A stretch of 64,000 nucleotides of DNA from Flavobacterium oreochromis (GCF_019565455.1 NZ_CP067377.1:186001-250000), one strand, 5' to 3'. Counted from the stretch's first letter, positions 49,001 through 61,080 are shown. Made by a program: numbers and translations. The notes: generated by a model not told the origin, from the letters alone.

Positions 49001-51746
49001 TAGGTTCAGGAACTTTAATACCTACATAAGTTGGATAAGGAGAATACTTCACGCTACTTACATCTGTGCTTACATCACCTCCATTTTCATATACTTTAGT
49101 AATGAAAGCGGCATTTAGCATTCCTGGTGCTTGACCTTGTAGAGTAGGATCTATTGAGAAACTTGCAAGACCTTGTTGATTAATCTTTCCTGAAAAAATA
49201 TTTATTTCTTCTGTTGAAAAAGTTCTTGTAGGATCATCAAAAACATAGTTTGAATAACCACTAAAAGTAGTCACTTGTTGAGAGAATTTTGCTTGGACTT
49301 CTGCTTTTAAATCTTTAGCAACAGCACCATGCATCCAAGTTACTTTTATGGTATTTTTATTTTTTATTGAAGCAGAAAGAATACCTTTATTAAAGCTATT
49401 TTTAATTTTTAATCGATTAGGTTTTATTGTTTCAATTTTTACGCTTTTATAAAAATTAGCGCCTCCTATGCTTATCATGGCTTCCCAATTTCCTGTTGGA
49501 GCAGAAGCACTAGTTGCTAAATCAAAACGATAATGATTGTCTTCATTTGTTTTATGAATATATTGATAAACGGTTTTGCCTGTTGGATCATTAAACCTAA
49601 ATTTAATTGGATGATTTACAGGAATTTTATTAGCGTTGTCATTAAAAACAAATGACAAATGAATAGAGTCTCCAGGACGCCATACACCTCTTTCTCCGTA
49701 AATATATCCTTTTAATCCTTTTTGTAATGTTTCTCCTGCAACATCAAAATTACTCAAAGATAAAGACAACTCGTCATCAAGTTTTACATAAGTAGTATTT
49801 TTATCTTGTTTTACTATGGCAAAATAAGCAAATTTCTTTAAGTCAAATTTTGCAATTCCATCACCATCCGTAGTTGTTGTAGCTATTTTTTGTTGCTGAT
49901 AGCTGTATAAATCTACTGTTGCACCACTTACAGGCTCTGTTGATACAAGATTACTTACTGCTATGGTTACACTTTTATTATTCCCTCTTTTAGCGATAAC
50001 ACCTAAATCAGTAGCTAAAATATTCGTTGAAACTTTTGTATTGTTATAATAATAATCTGTACAAGGATCTTGACTTTGTAACCATTCATAATCTTCTTCG
50101 TAATAATAATCATAATCTTCCCCACTGTAATTTACATCATCTTCATCTATTTCTTCTTCCTCTACTATTTCTTCATTATCTCCAGAACATTTGTATAAAG
50201 CGTGAGCTTTCTTAAATGAAAACTCTACTCTATAGATACATCCTGGTTCTGATTCTATAATTTTTGATAAATCAAGAGCATAAGTATTCCATTTCGTATA
50301 ATCTAAGAGTTCATTTTGTTTTAACTCAAGTGTTGTTTTGGCTATTGGTTGACTAACTTTTCGTAAATTTCTATTACCATTTAATTCATTATCTTGTAAA
50401 AACTGTAAGATATTACTTTCATATATCTTATAAATTTTAACATCTACTTTTTTCAAATTTGCAGCTTCAAAGTTTATTTGTAAATTGCTAGAACTTGGTA
50501 AGATTGTCCCATTTTTAATTAATTTTATAGCTGGCTTTATAGATTCAAAGTCTATTGTTTTAGAATAACTTTTCTTTAATTCATCTCCATAAATATTTTT
50601 AATACCTTGAAAAATTTCAACTAATCTAGATCCATTTAACTCTGTTGTTTGAATTTCTTCTGTCTCTGATTCAGATTCTTCTTCAATATATGATTCTTGA
50701 TTTTCTTCTGAAGAGGAAACGGTGGTTGCCGAATCTTCTACTTCTTCTTGAACAGCAGCTACAGCTGAATCAATAGAAGTAGCTGTAGTATCTACATTTT
50801 GTTCTACTTCTATAACTGATTCTTTAACAGGCTCTGCTACAATTACTTTTTCTTTTTCAGGTTTATAATTATTAAAAAATACCTTTAGAACATTTCCTAT
50901 TGTTGCATATTTTACCCCATTTGTATTTTGAATATTTACCAAGCCACTAAAGTCTTGATCTTTTTTTAAAGGATCTGAAAAATTAATTAACAAAGATTGA
51001 TTATTTTCATCACCTATCTTAATAGTCATTACTTTAAAGTCATTCTTTGCAGGTATAGATAATTTTGTTTTTCCGGCATTTTCGGCATCAATTTCATCTC
51101 CATCCCATTCTAACACTATTTCACTTGCCTGATCAAAACGCTTGATACCTTCTACACGATACTTAAATTCAGTATTAGTACTCTCTTCTTTATCAAAAAC
51201 TATATCTAAATCATCTCCATCTTGAGCACACTCCAATAAATCTTCAACATCATTAAAATCAGCTACATCTGCGGTTTTAACTGTTCCTAGTAAATAATAC
51301 ATTTCTTTATCAGATGATTGTAATTCATCTGTTTTCACGACAAAATCTTGTTTAATTGTTTTTAAAGAAAATTTAAACTCTTCTAATTCTTTTGGGACTT
51401 CTTTTATTTTTCCTAAATTTAAACTTACTTGATATAAAGTATTTTGATCTAGTTTTTCTTTAGGAACAAAAGCTACTGTATTAGACGAAAGTGCTATTAC
51501 TTTCCCACTTACGCTGGGTGAAATATCAAACAAATCACTATCTAATTCTTGGTTTACTTTCCAAGCGGGGTTATTAAAAGCTAATTGAACTCGAATATCA
51601 GACTTAACAGAAACAAATCCTGATGTAAAAGCTGAAATATACGCTCTAAATAATCCAAAATTAGAATTAAAATCAGATGCTTTTTTAGAACAGGAAAACT
51701 GAAATAGAAGTACATAGAATAAGACAAGAAACCTAGATAATTTCAT
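46031..51746 (-). CDS. Bacterial alpha-2-macroglobulin lipoprotein (frame break)
   Basis: Protease-trapping envelope protein of about 1905 residues. The signal ends FQFSC (Cys19), so it is a lipoprotein. MG and bait-type domains are followed by the thioester motif HGCVEQ (Cys near residue 1462) and the alpha-helical TED domain. The frame changes near 48490, where A7 in GAAAAAAACTTC should be A6, converting EKNFRRRN to EKTSGGETQVDLD. It is followed by pbpC as in yfhM-pbpC of other bacteria, where the pair is thought to protect and repair the cell wall. A long acidic insert (EEESESETEE) near residue 360 is unusual. Confidence 0.9.
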
Positions 51747-51904
51747 ATTTTTTTAAATTGTTTATTTTTTAGATTAAGTAACGTAAATGTAGAAGATTTA
51801 ATGTATAAATATAACAGAAAAATTAATTTCGTTAAACACCTACAAATATTGTTAAATAATAGTAATTTTGAAGCACTCAAAACAACACATTATTTTTTGA
51901 TTGA

Positions 51905-54753
51905 ATGAGAACAGATGCATTTGCTTTAAGACACATAGGTCCAAGACAAGAAGACCTTCAACACATGTTTAAAACAATTGGTGTAAACGACATTGACCAA
52001 TTATTGTACGAAACTTTTCCAGATGGAATTCGTTTAAAAGAAGACATTAAATTAGACGCTCCAATGACTGAATATGAATATTTAACTCATATTACTCAAT
52101 TAGGAGCTAAAAACAAAGTTTTCAAATCATATATTGGAATGGGCTATCATCCAGCAATTGTTCCACCAGTAATACAAAGAAATATTTTTGAAAACCCAGG
52201 ATGGTACACTGCTTATACTCCTTATCAAGCTGAAATAGCACAAGGTCGTTTAGAAGCTTTATTAAATTTCCAAACTACTATTATTGAATTAACAGGGATG
52301 GAAATTGCAAATGCTTCTTTATTAGATGAAGGAACTGCTGCAGCTGAAGCAATGACACTTCTTTTTGATGTTAGAACACGTGATCAAAAGAAAAAAACAC
52401 TAACAAATTCTTCGTTTCAGAAGAAATTTTACCTCAAACTTTATCTATTTTAATAACCCGAGCTACTCCTTTAAATATTGAATTAGTAGTAGGTAATCAC
52501 GAAACTTTTGACTTTTCATCGGATTTCTTTGGAGCAATTTTACAATACCCAGGAAAATACGGTCAAGTATATGACTATGGAAGTTTTATAGCAAAAGCTG
52601 CTGAAAACGAAATTAAAGTAGCGGTTGCTGCTGATATTTTATCATTAGCTAAACTAACATCTCCAGGTGAGTTAGGTGCTGCTGTTGTGGTAGGAACTAC
52701 CCAACGTTTTGGAATCCCAATGGGATTTGGAGGCCCTCACGCCGGTTTCTTTGCCACTAAAGAAGAATACAAACGTTCAATGCCAGGAAGAATCATCGGT
52801 GTTTCCGTTGATGTAAACGGAAACCGCGCTTTACGTATGGCATTAGGTACACGTGAGCAACATATTAAACGTGAAAAAGCAACTTCAAATATTTGTACAG
52901 CTCAAGTTTTATTAGCAGTTATGGCAGGTATGTATGCTGTATATCATGGACCAAAAGGATTACAATACATTGCTGACAAAGTTCACGCAAGCGCGGTGAC
53001 TACTTCAAAAGCCTTAGCTTCATTAGGCATTAATCAAGTAAACTCTTCTTTCTTTGATACACTTTTAGTAAAAGCAGATGCAAACAAAGTAAGAGAAATT
53101 GCAGAGAAGAATGAATTTAACTTCTTCTATCCAAATGAAAGTTGTGTTTCAATTTCATTTAACGAAACTACTTCTATTGCAGACATCAATATTATTCTTT
53201 CAATCTTTGCTGAAGCAACAGGTAAATCCGCTATTCACGTTTCAGAATTAGCTACTGAAAACCATATCCCATCTAACTTAATCAGAATCTCTACTTTCTT
53301 ACAACACGATGTTTTCAACAACCATCATTCAGAAAGTCAGTTGATGCGTTATATCAAAAAATTAGAGCGTAAAGATTTATCACTAAATCACTCTATGATT
53401 TCTTTAGGCTCTTGTACCATGAAATTAAATGCTGCGGCTGAGATGTTACCTCTTTCATTACCAAACTGGAATAACATCCACCCATTTGCTCCAACCGAAC
53501 AAGTACAAGGTTATTTAACTATGTTAAAGAAATTAGAAGAGCAATTGAATGTAGTTACGGGTTTCAAAGGTACATCTTTACAACCAAACTCAGGTGCTCA
53601 AGGTGAATATGCAGGTTTAATGGCTATTCGTGCTTACCACATTTCTTGTGGCGAAGGTCACCGTAATGTATGTTTGATTCCATCATCTGCTCACGGAACC
53701 AATCCTGCTTCTGCAGCAATGGCAGGAATGAAAATTATTGTTACTAAAACGACACCAGAAGGAAATATAGACGTTGAAGATTTAAAAGCAAGAGCTATTG
53801 AACATAAAGACAACTTATCTTGTTTAATGGTTACTTATCCATCTACTCACGGTGTGTATGAATCTTCAATTATTGAGATCACTAACTTAATCCACGAAAA
53901 TGGCGGATTGGTATATATGGATGGTGCTAATATGAATGCACAAGTTGGCTTAACAAACCCTGCTACAATTGGTGCTGACGTTTGTCACTTAAACTTACAC
54001 AAAACCTTTGCTATTCCTCATGGTGGCGGTGGACCTGGTGTAGGACCAATTTGTGTAAACGAAAAATTAGTTGACTTTTTACCTACTAACCCTATTGTAG
54101 CAACTGGAGGTAAAAATGCTATAACAGCAATTTCGGCTGCACCATACGGATCTGCTTTAGTATGTTTAATTTCATACGGATATATAACTATGTTAGGAGC
54201 AGAAGGCTTGAAAGCTTCTACACAACATGCTATTCTAAACGCAAATTACATGAAAGCTCGTTTAGAAGAACATTACCCCGTTTTATACTCTGGAGAAATG
54301 GGACGTGCTGCTCACGAAATGATTCTAGATTGTCGTGAATTTAAACAAAATGGAATTGAAGTAGGTGATATTGCTAAACGTTTAATGGACTATGGCTTCC
54401 ATGCTCCTACTGTATCTTTCCCTGTAGCTGGTACATTAATGGTGGAACCAACCGAGTCAGAAGATTTAGCGGAATTAGATCGTTTTTGTGATGCGATGAT
54501 TTCTATCCGTAAAGAAATTGCAGAAGCCACAGCAGACAATACTAACAATCCATTAAAAAATGCACCACATACTTTAGCTATGTTAACAGCAGATTCTTGG
54601 GATTTACCGTACTCAAGAGAAAAAGCTGCTTATCCGTTGGAATATATTATAGAAAATAAATTCTGGCCTTCTGTTCGTCGTATAGACGATGCATATGGCG
54701 ATAGAAATTTAGTTTGTTCTTGTGCTCCAATTGAAGCGTATATTGAAAACTAA
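51905..54753 (+). CDS. gcvP: Glycine dehydrogenase (decarboxylating), P protein (frame break)
   Basis: About 949 residues. Decarboxylates glycine and loads aminomethyl onto the H protein. N-terminal [13 protein letters not shown] and the PLP lysine in [18 protein letters not shown] (near residue 700) are conserved. The frame breaks after RDQKKK at the A7 run 52391-52397, where one added A gives [21 protein letters not shown] and continues to the end. This is a single-copy metabolic gene broken at a homopolymer, which is good evidence that such breaks are sequence errors. Confidence 0.95.
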
Positions 54754-54774
54754 AACAAAATATTTTATAATTTA

Positions 54775-54808
54775 AAAACAACCTTCTCTTTTGAGAAGGT
54801 TGTTTTTT
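54775..54808 (+). terminator. Terminator of gcvP
   Basis: Stem aaaacaaccttctc / gagaaggttgttttt with a four-base loop and T7 tail. Confidence 0.85.
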
Positions 54809-54959
54809 TAGCTAGAATGCAAAAAAAAGTATTTTAAACAGATATATAGAAATTAAAAAAGAGTTTTAATATGAATTTCATAAAAATCATACTCTTTGAA
54901 AAATTTTCACAAAACCAGTCATTAGTTTAACTAAATTAGTTTCTTTTAAACCCCAAAAC

Positions 54960-56017
54960 ATGAATATAAGAATTACGGGTTCAGGAAGTTATATCCCAAC
55001 CGAAATAGTAACTAATTTAGATTTTGCTAAACACGTTTTTTTAAATGATGATGGCAGCCCCTTTCCCTTACCTAATGAAACCATTACTGAAAAATTTCAT
55101 GACATTACAGGAATTGAAGAACGCAGATATGTAACGAATCATCTACTAACTTCTGATATTGGAACTATAGCTGCTAAACACGCTATTGAAGATGCAGGAA
55201 TTGACCCTGAAACTTTAGATTATATCATTTTTGCTCACAATTTTGGAAATGTAAAGCATGCAGCTATACAAACAGATATTTTACCGAGTTTAGCTACACG
55301 TGTAAAACATGACTTACGCATTAAAAATCCTAAATGTGTAGCCTATGACATGCTTTTTGGCTGTCCTGGATGGATTGAAGGTGTTATTCAAGCAAAAGCC
55401 TTTATTCAGGCAGGAATGGCTAAAAAATGTTTAGTAATAGGTGCTGAAACTTTATCACGAGTAGTAGATCTACACGACCGTGACAGTATGATTTATTCAG
55501 ATGGAGCCGGCGCAACTGTAATAGAACTTTCAGAAGAAGAAGGCGGAATTTTAGCACATGAGTCAGCGAGTTATACTTATGATGAAGCCTATTATTTATA
55601 TTTTGGAAATTCTTTTAACAAAGAACACGACCCAAATGTACGCTACATTAAAATGCAAGGGCGAAAAATTTATGAGTTCGCTTTAAACAATGTCCCAAAA
55701 GCAATGAAAGAATGTTTATACAAAAGTGGCATTGATATAAATGAAGTAAAAAAATCTTAATTCATCAAGCGAATGAAAAAATGGATGAAGCTATTATTCA
55801 ACGTTTTTACAAACAATATAAACAAACACCTCCAGAAGGCATTATGCCAATGAGTATTCACAAATTAGGTAATTCAAGTGTAGCAACTGTTCCTACTTTA
55901 TTTGATTTAATTATTAAAGGACAGATCCAAAACCAAGAAATCAACAAAGGAGATATTATTATTTTTGCTTCCGTTGGTGCTGGAATGCATATCAATGCTA
56001 TTGTATATAAATATTAA
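54960..56017 (+). CDS. Beta-ketoacyl-ACP synthase III-like enzyme (frame break)
   Basis: About 352 residues when joined. Thiolase-fold condensing enzyme with catalytic Cys135 (LFGCPGWIEG), His in IHQANEKMDEA and Asn in KLGNSSVATVP. The last two lie after the break. The frame changes at the A7 run in GTAAAAAAATC near 55750; one added A converts KKS-stop to KKILIHQANEK and joins both parts. Residues 25-45 hold an insert (FLNDDGSPFPLPNE) not seen in typical FabH, so it may be a divergent FabH-like enzyme rather than the fatty-acid initiator. Confidence 0.9.
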
Positions 56018-56095
56018 GTAATATTAAAAGAGGCTATTCGAAAAACATAAGAAAACTGTACTTGTATAACTCTATTATAATAATTCCTTTAAAAA

Positions 56096-57459
56096 GACAC
56101 TATCCTACAAAGTGTGTAAGTTAAAAAGTTTAGGCTTGGATTTTATAATCTGAGCCTTTTTTCAAATATAAGATTAAATTGGTTTAAAACAATACCCCAA
56201 TTTTGTATTGGCATCGACCATTTTTTAGTTGCTTCTTTTAAGGCAAGGTAAACCGATTTTATTACCGCCTCATCTGTTGGAAACGACATTTTGTTTTTGG
56301 TGTACTTGCGAATTTTCCCATTAAGATTTTCAATTAAATTTGTGGTATAAATAATTTTGCGGATTTCTAACGGGAAGTCAAAAAAGATGGTTAATTCGTC
56401 CCAATTTTCCCTCCAAGATTTGATAGCATATCCATATTTAGATTCCCATTTTTGAGCAAAATCTTCTAGAGCTAACTCGGCGGCTTGTTTTGTTGGTGCT
56501 GTATAGACTAGTTTCATGTCGGTTGTAAATTGCTTTTTATCTTTCCATACGACATATCTACAAGCATTTCTTATTTGGTGAACCACACAAATCTGTGTTT
56601 GTGATTCAGGAAAAACAGAACGTATGGTTTGAGTAAATCCGTTTAAATTATCGGTAGCCGTTATTAAAATATCTTCCACTCCGCGGGCTTTTAAATCGGT
56701 TAAAACACTCATCCAGAAGCTTGAACTTTCATTCTTACCTAACCACATACCAAGAACTTCTTTTCGTCCTTCATGATTAAGTCCTACTGCTAAATAGATA
56801 GTTTTATTGATTACTTTTGAGTTTTCACGAACTTTGAAAACAATTCCATCCATCCAAACAATTAAGTAAACTTCATCTAATGGTCTGTTTTGCCAGGTTA
56901 CTATCTCACTTGCTACTGCATTAGTAATTCTTGAAATGGTAGAAGTTGAAATGTCAAAATTATACATTTCTTTGATTTGCTCTTCAATATCACTAACACT
57001 CATTCCTTTAGCATAAAATGAAATGATAACATTCTCTAAACCATCAATAATATTATGTCTTTTAGGGACTAAAACAGGTTCAAAACTACCTTCTCTATCT
57101 CTTGGGACTTTAATTTGATCTTCTCCAAAGGAAGTCTTAATCTTCTTGGTTCCATGACCATTACGATAATTGCCGTCAGAGGTTTTTTGATGTTTTTCGG
57201 TATCTAAGTGAGCATCTAGTTCGGCATTGAGCATGTGTTCTACTGCTCGTTTATGCATTTGCTTAAAAAAGGAAGATAAATCTTCTCCATTTTTAAAGGA
57301 TTTAAAAAAATCCTTGTTGTTTAATAAGTCTTCTTTGTCTATCATAACTATGTAAATATATAAAACGTTAAAAAGTTATTTCCGAAAAATTTTAGCTCTT
57401 TTAAGCGAGCTAATTTTTCAGAATAACTTTTTAACTTACACAGTTTGTGTTATACTGCC
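56096..57459 (-). mobile_element. IS256-family insertion sequence, complete
   Basis: 1364 bases bounded by imperfect terminal inverted repeats: gacactatcctacaaag... on the left and its complement ending ...gtttgtgttatactgcc on the right. The innermost part tgtgtaagttaaaaagtt is identical at both ends. Flanking 8-mers tttaaaaa and ttaaaaaa are almost the direct repeat expected for this family; the mismatch could come from A-run length errors. Contains one intact transposase. Confidence 0.8.
56143..57345 (-). CDS. IS256-family transposase
   Basis: 400 residues, full length for the family. DDE catalytic triad Asp166 (VWMDGI), Asp232 (TATDNL) and Glu339 ([14 protein letters not shown]), with the conserved C-x2-H (CVVHQIRN, 253-256) between the second and third. 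The frame is intact, in contrast to many neighbours, so the element may be active. Confidence 0.96.
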   Translation of the reverse strand: MIDKEDLLNNKDFFKSFKNGEDLSSFFKQMHKRAVEHMLNAELDAHLDTEKHQKTSDGNYRNGHGTKKIKTSFGEDQIKVPRDREGSFEPVLVPKRHNIIDGLENVIISFYAKGMSVSDIEEQIKEMYNFDISTSTISRITNAVASEIVTWQNRPLDEVYLIVWMDGIVFKVRENSKVINKTIYLAVGLNHEGRKEVLGMWLGKNESSSFWMSVLTDLKARGVEDILITATDNLNGFTQTIRSVFPESQTQICVVHQIRNACRYVVWKDKKQFTTDMKLVYTAPTKQAAELALEDFAQKWESKYGYAIKSWRENWDELTIFFDFPLEIRKIIYTTNLIENLNGKIRKYTKNKMSFPTDEAVIKSVYLALKEATKKWSMPIQNWGIVLNQFNLIFEKRLRL

Positions 57460-57578
57460 TTAAAAAAATTACTTTCAATAGATCAAATAGAGTTACCAAG
57501 AGCACTGCTTTTTCAACCTATTTAGACATAGTTCTACGTTTTACCCTTTCCGAATAGCCTTTTAAAAACAATTGATCT

Positions 57579-57920
57579 CTATTGTTTTAATCTAACAATT
57601 ACACCATAGGTTTTCCCTGCTACTAAACTAGCTTCTTCTAAAGATTTAAAATTCAATGCAGATTTTATTATTTGACGTACATTTTTATCAGAATTTTTAA
57701 CATCTAACACAACTAATTCATTATCAGAATTGATCGTAAACAACACATAAGCAACACTTTCTTTTTCTATTTCAATATCTTTTAACGCATTTTTTGTCAC
57801 TTCTGTTATAACTTTTGTTGCTTTTGGTAGATCTTCATCTACTTTAAAAACTTTTGCGATTACTAATTCAGAACTTAATAAAGCTGAAATAACGACTAAT
57901 AGATTAATTAATTTTTTCAT
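57579..57920 (-). CDS. Small exported protein of unknown function
   Basis: 113 residues with signal peptide MKKLINLLVVISALLSSELVIA. The mature 90 residues have an alternating strand pattern (ESVAYVLFTINSDNELVVLDVKNSD, KTYGVIVRLKQ) suggesting a small beta-rich periplasmic domain, vaguely like TonB C-terminal or BON folds. No named family recognised. It is the first gene to the right of the IS. Confidence 0.7.
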   Translation of the reverse strand: MKKLINLLVVISALLSSELVIAKVFKVDEDLPKATKVITEVTKNALKDIEIEKESVAYVLFTINSDNELVVLDVKNSDKNVRQIIKSALNFKSLEEASLVAGKTYGVIVRLKQ

Positions 57921-58201
57921 GATTTCTTTTTTCTATTTGTTTACAAGACAAAATTACAACAAGAAATTTCATAAAAAACAGATTTACAGAAGCTTAACTT
58001 ACATTTAAATCCTTATTTATTTAAATTTTAAAACCATTCAAAAGACATCGATGTTTTCTGAAAAATTCACAATAAAAATGAAAAAAAATAAAATTTATAC
58101 TATTTTACAATTAACATTAAATTAAAACAAAGAATTATATCATAAAGCCACTATAACATAAACTATGTAAGTAGGAAAATAGACACTACCCTAAAAAATT
58201 T

Positions 58202-58413
58202 CTAATCTTCCCAACCACATAAGGTTAAACCATATTCGTTTGCTTCTCTTAAAGAAATTTTTATAATCTCATGTTTACAAGCATTAAGACCTCTGCAATC
58301 TTCTCCATAGTGATATTTTTTTGCCCCTTTACTTCCGCAAATAAAAACATTTGTTTCTTTTTACTAAATCCAGTTAGTAAAACAAAAATACTTACATAAA
58401 TGACTCTTTTCAT
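58202..58413 (-). CDS. Small exported Cys-rich protein (frame break)
   Basis: ATG at 58413 (MKRVIYVSIFVLLTGFSKKK) is followed by a frame change in the AAAAAGAAAC run near 58357. The rest reads NVFICGSKGAKKYHYGEDCRG and LNACKHEII...GLTLCGWED. The C...KYH...C...CKH...C pattern matches small flavobacterial proteins related to the Cys/His tails of some secreted nucleases, perhaps zinc-binding. With one base added it is 70 residues long. Confidence 0.5.
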
Positions 58414-58491
58414 TTTTTTAGATTTGGATTATTTTTTATAAGATTTTACTAGTTTATAAATAATCAATATGTTATAAGGATAAAACAGAAG

Positions 58492-58916
58492 TCATTCTAC
58501 TTCTAACTCATATTCATTACCTTTATCATCTACAGCTTGAAGTTTCCCATAACCAATCCACTCTACTTGAATGTTAATCTCCTCTTTTTTAACAGTCATA
58601 ATTATACCTGCTCCATACTTCCCTTCTATATCAATATTACCTGTAACTTGATTACCTTCTTTATCATATCCTTTTACATTATAATTATATTTATATTCAT
58701 TATATTTTCCTGTTCTATACTCATATTTACACTCTGTCGCTTTATAAAAAGTTTTTGCTTCTTCTACTGAAATAGTTTTAATATCTTCAGGGTTAATCTT
58801 TTGACTAACCGCAACAAAATTCTTTTTACTCCTTCTTTATTTACTTCTTTTTCTACCTGTCCTTTACAATTATAAAGTATTATAGAAACATAAAAGATTA
58901 GTATCTTTTTAACCAT
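58492..58916 (-). CDS. Small lipoprotein of unknown function (frame break)
   Basis: ATG at 58916 gives MVKKILIFYVSIILYNCKGQ with a lipoprotein-like Cys. The frame changes in the GTAAAAAGAA stretch near 58826, after which KINPEDIKTISVEEAKTFYKATECKYEY runs to the stop at 58492, total about 141 residues. Beta-rich, no family recognised. A TTACGG palindrome lies 43 bases upstream of the start. Confidence 0.5.
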
Positions 58917-59280
58917 AGTTTTTTTCTTATAAAATTACTATGACTAAAAAATGTTTCCTTACGGAAAACCGTAACATCAACAAGAAATAAGAAAATAGTT
59001 TCTTTTATTTTAGTAAGTAGCGTGTATGAAGAAGTAACAAAATTATCTAATTGTTCATCACTAACACTATACACTTCATAAGTAGATAAACTCCAATTAC
59101 ATATTTCCTTATAAACATCTAATATTTAAAAACTATCACTATTTATTACAAAATCACCTTAAAGTAGATAAATTTGATTCATATTCCTCTTAAAGTAAAG
59201 GCACTATAATACGTTATCCCTTTCAAGTTTTTCAAAATTTTAGTGGGTATAAAATTTTCTACATGAGACTTTTATGAGTT
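58917..59280. other. Intergenic region with TTACGG palindrome and a possible gene remnant
   Basis: The minus strand around 58985-59130 is open and encodes a peptide such as VYSVSDEQLDNFVTSSYTLL, but no start or family is evident; it could be a decayed gene end. The rest is AT-rich spacer after the nuclease-like gene. Confidence 0.3.
58959..58974. promoter_or_regulatory. Palindrome TTACGG-AAAA-CCGTAA
   Basis: A perfect 16-base palindrome upstream of the lipoprotein gene at 58916. A matching site (TTACGG-GAAA-CCGTAA, with the same TTCC to its left) is at 61414-61429. Both stand just upstream of minus-strand starts, as expected for an activator site. Confidence 0.55.
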
Positions 59281-60338
59281 TCAAATTTCGACCATTTCGT
59301 ACAAACTAACAGTATCCAATAACTCCATCTCAAAATTGTAAATATCATCAATAGATGTTATAGGTTTTCTATTTTCATTTTTATCACTATTAAACAGTCC
59401 TATATACTTCTTATTTCCATTAAGATGTAAACGACATAGAGGCTTACGATTATTATCATCCAATAAGATTCCAAAATAAGATTGAGTGTCTCTATAAACT
59501 ATTCGATGTGTAGGCAATTTTCTTCTTAAAATAGCTACTACTATACGATAGGCATCAAGTTCTTCTTCAGAAGTATATATTTTATTTTTCTCAACTTCTT
59601 CTATTTGATCTTTTTCTTGGATAATAACTTCTTTATTAAGAGCAAAATGCAACCTTTCATTTATTTTTTCTCCAATTAATTGTCCAAAGGCTTTTTGTAC
59701 TAATTCCGTAAATTCTTCCATCACTTTTTCGGTTAGTCTGCCATTATAAACTCTTGAGGCGAAAAGGCGAACAAATTCGGGAGTAGGATTGCCAATTTCT
59801 ACATCTATTTGTTTTCTAATTTCCTTGATAAATTTTAATGTACTTGCATTGTCAAGGATTTTGTTGACATCAAAATTAGATTTATGGAATTTAGCTATTT
59901 CATTTATGGCACTGTCTTTTAAATTAGAAATATCAAATTCAAAAAATGGCTTTTCATCCATTTTGTTTTTTTCGTCCAAATCGGTAAAAAACTGATATTG
60001 AATTCCATTAGTTAATAGTGCAAAACGAGTTTTACTTACGTGAAAATATCTAAATAATTGAGAACCGTGTACAGAAAGATTTTCTTTCCAATTTTTACAC
60101 TCAATTATCATTATAGGTTCAGAATCTTGAATGATTGCATAATCTACTTTTTCTCCTTTTTAATACCAATGTCTGCAGTGAATTCTGGCACCACTTCAGT
60201 TGGATTAAAAGTATCGTAACCTAATATGTTAATAAAAGGAAGCACAAAAGCGTGTTTTGTAGATTCTTCGGTTTCGATTTTGTCCTTGAGTTGGTTTATT
60301 TTCTCAGAAAGTTGTTTGAGTTGTGTTTGAAGTTCCAT
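59281..60338 (-). CDS. HsdR N-terminal-like (HSDR_N) nuclease-fold protein (frame break)
   Basis: About 352 residues when joined. The N-terminal half has the PD-(D/E)xK layout of type I restriction HsdR N-domains: AFVLPFINILGYD, then Asp in VDYAII, then IIECKNW (E-x-K). The C-terminal half includes YGILLDDNNRKPLCRLHLN-type strands common in stand-alone HSDR_N proteins. The frame changes near 60160 in GAGAAAAAGTAG, where one added A gives KKEKKVDYA. No helicase or methylase is adjacent, so it may act alone, perhaps in defence or as a decayed module. Confidence 0.75.
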
Positions 60339-60346
60339 AGCTAATC

Positions 60347-60553
60347 TTATTTAGTATTACAAGGATTGCTGCAATAGTAGCATCCGTTAACTTTAGTGTA
60401 GTGTTTTTTAGCTTCTTTGACAGCTTTCTGACAGTTGTTGAATTCTCCGATATAAATTCTATTTTCAACACTTGGCAGAAATAAATAACCAGATTCATGT
60501 ACTTCATGATCACCATTAGCTTGCGCGTTTTTATTTACATAATAACTTTTCAT
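60347..60553 (-). CDS. Small Cys-containing conserved protein
   Basis: 68 residues from MKSYYVNKNAQANGDHEVH at 60553. CYYCSNPC at the C-terminus (four Cys positions with GEFNNC) suggests zinc or redox binding. I recognise this as a small protein frequent in Bacteroidota, without known function. It ends 9 bases before the HSDR_N gene. Confidence 0.7.
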   Translation of the reverse strand: MKSYYVNKNAQANGDHEVHESGYLFLPSVENRIYIGEFNNCQKAVKEAKKHYTKVNGCYYCSNPCNTK

Positions 60554-60588
60554 CTTGTTTATTTTCAAATTGATTATTAATCTATTAG

Positions 60589-60849
60589 CTATTTCTTTTC
60601 TTCAATTAGATTTCCAGAAGGAAGTAGCATTTGAATATTATTTGTGATTGGATTTTTAAAAACTTCAAATCCATTTCGGCAATTTTTGTATCTGAAATAG
60701 AATGCCTTCAATCCTTTTAAAAATCCGTGCCTAAAAGTTTCTTCATACACATACTTTGAACAAGATTTTTTGAAGATACATTTAGGTTTACTATGCTTTG
60801 GTTTAGTAATCCAATACACACGGATGATTAAAAGAATTAAGTACTTCAT
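60589..60849 (-). CDS. YidD-like protein
   Basis: 86 residues from MKYLILLIIRVYW at 60849. The arrangement RVYW, CIFKKSCSKYVYEETFRHGFLKG and the later CRNG matches membrane protein insertion efficiency factor YidD (CrfxPSCSxYAxEAxxxHGxxKG). It lacks the usual location beside rnpA/yidC, so it may be a second, specialised copy. Its start lies next to the stop of the DUF4177-like gene. Confidence 0.75.
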   Translation of the reverse strand: MKYLILLIIRVYWITKPKHSKPKCIFKKSCSKYVYEETFRHGFLKGLKAFYFRYKNCRNGFEVFKNPITNNIQMLLPSGNLIEEKK

Positions 60850-60850
60850 A

Positions 60851-61080
60851 CTACCTTTCAAATACTATCATTTGTCTAGTTGTTATGTAACCAGGTTTCG
60901 CTCCTAATCCAAAACAACCAGTTTCTGGGTTTACAAATGTGGTGACACTTTCTAAACGAACATACTTCCAACCTTGACTAGAAAAATCATTAATTAGATT
61001 TTCTAATTGGTTTGCTACGTTTCCTGAAGTTCCTTTTTAGGGTCTAAAGAGGCTACAAATGGTACTACTTTATATTCCAT
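60851..61080 (-). CDS. DUF4177-like small protein (frame break)
   Basis: ATG at 61080 immediately follows the stop of the upstream gene. MEYKVVPFVASLDPKK is followed by a one-base change near 61040 (AAAAAGG), after which NQLENLINDFSSQGWKYVRLESV and ITTRQMIVFER complete about 76 residues. The pattern of a short beta hairpin, a helix and GWKYVRLESV is that of DUF4177-type proteins. Function unknown. Confidence 0.6.

Larger units (their letters stand above)
56026..57566. repeat. Inverted-repeat element interrupted by the IS256-family insertion
   Basis: aaaagaggctattcgaaaaa (56026-56045) and tttccgaatagcctttt (57547-57563) are inverted. Removing the 1364-base IS leaves about 180 bases, similar in size and ends (aagaggct) to the element at 25289-25425. 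So an older MITE or terminator-like repeat was split by the IS. Confidence 0.55.

Noticed and set aside
56088..57468. Exact target-site duplication of the IS256-family element
   Set aside because: Flanking bases tttaaaaa and ttaaaaaa are similar but not identical and are low-complexity, so I report them only as possible.
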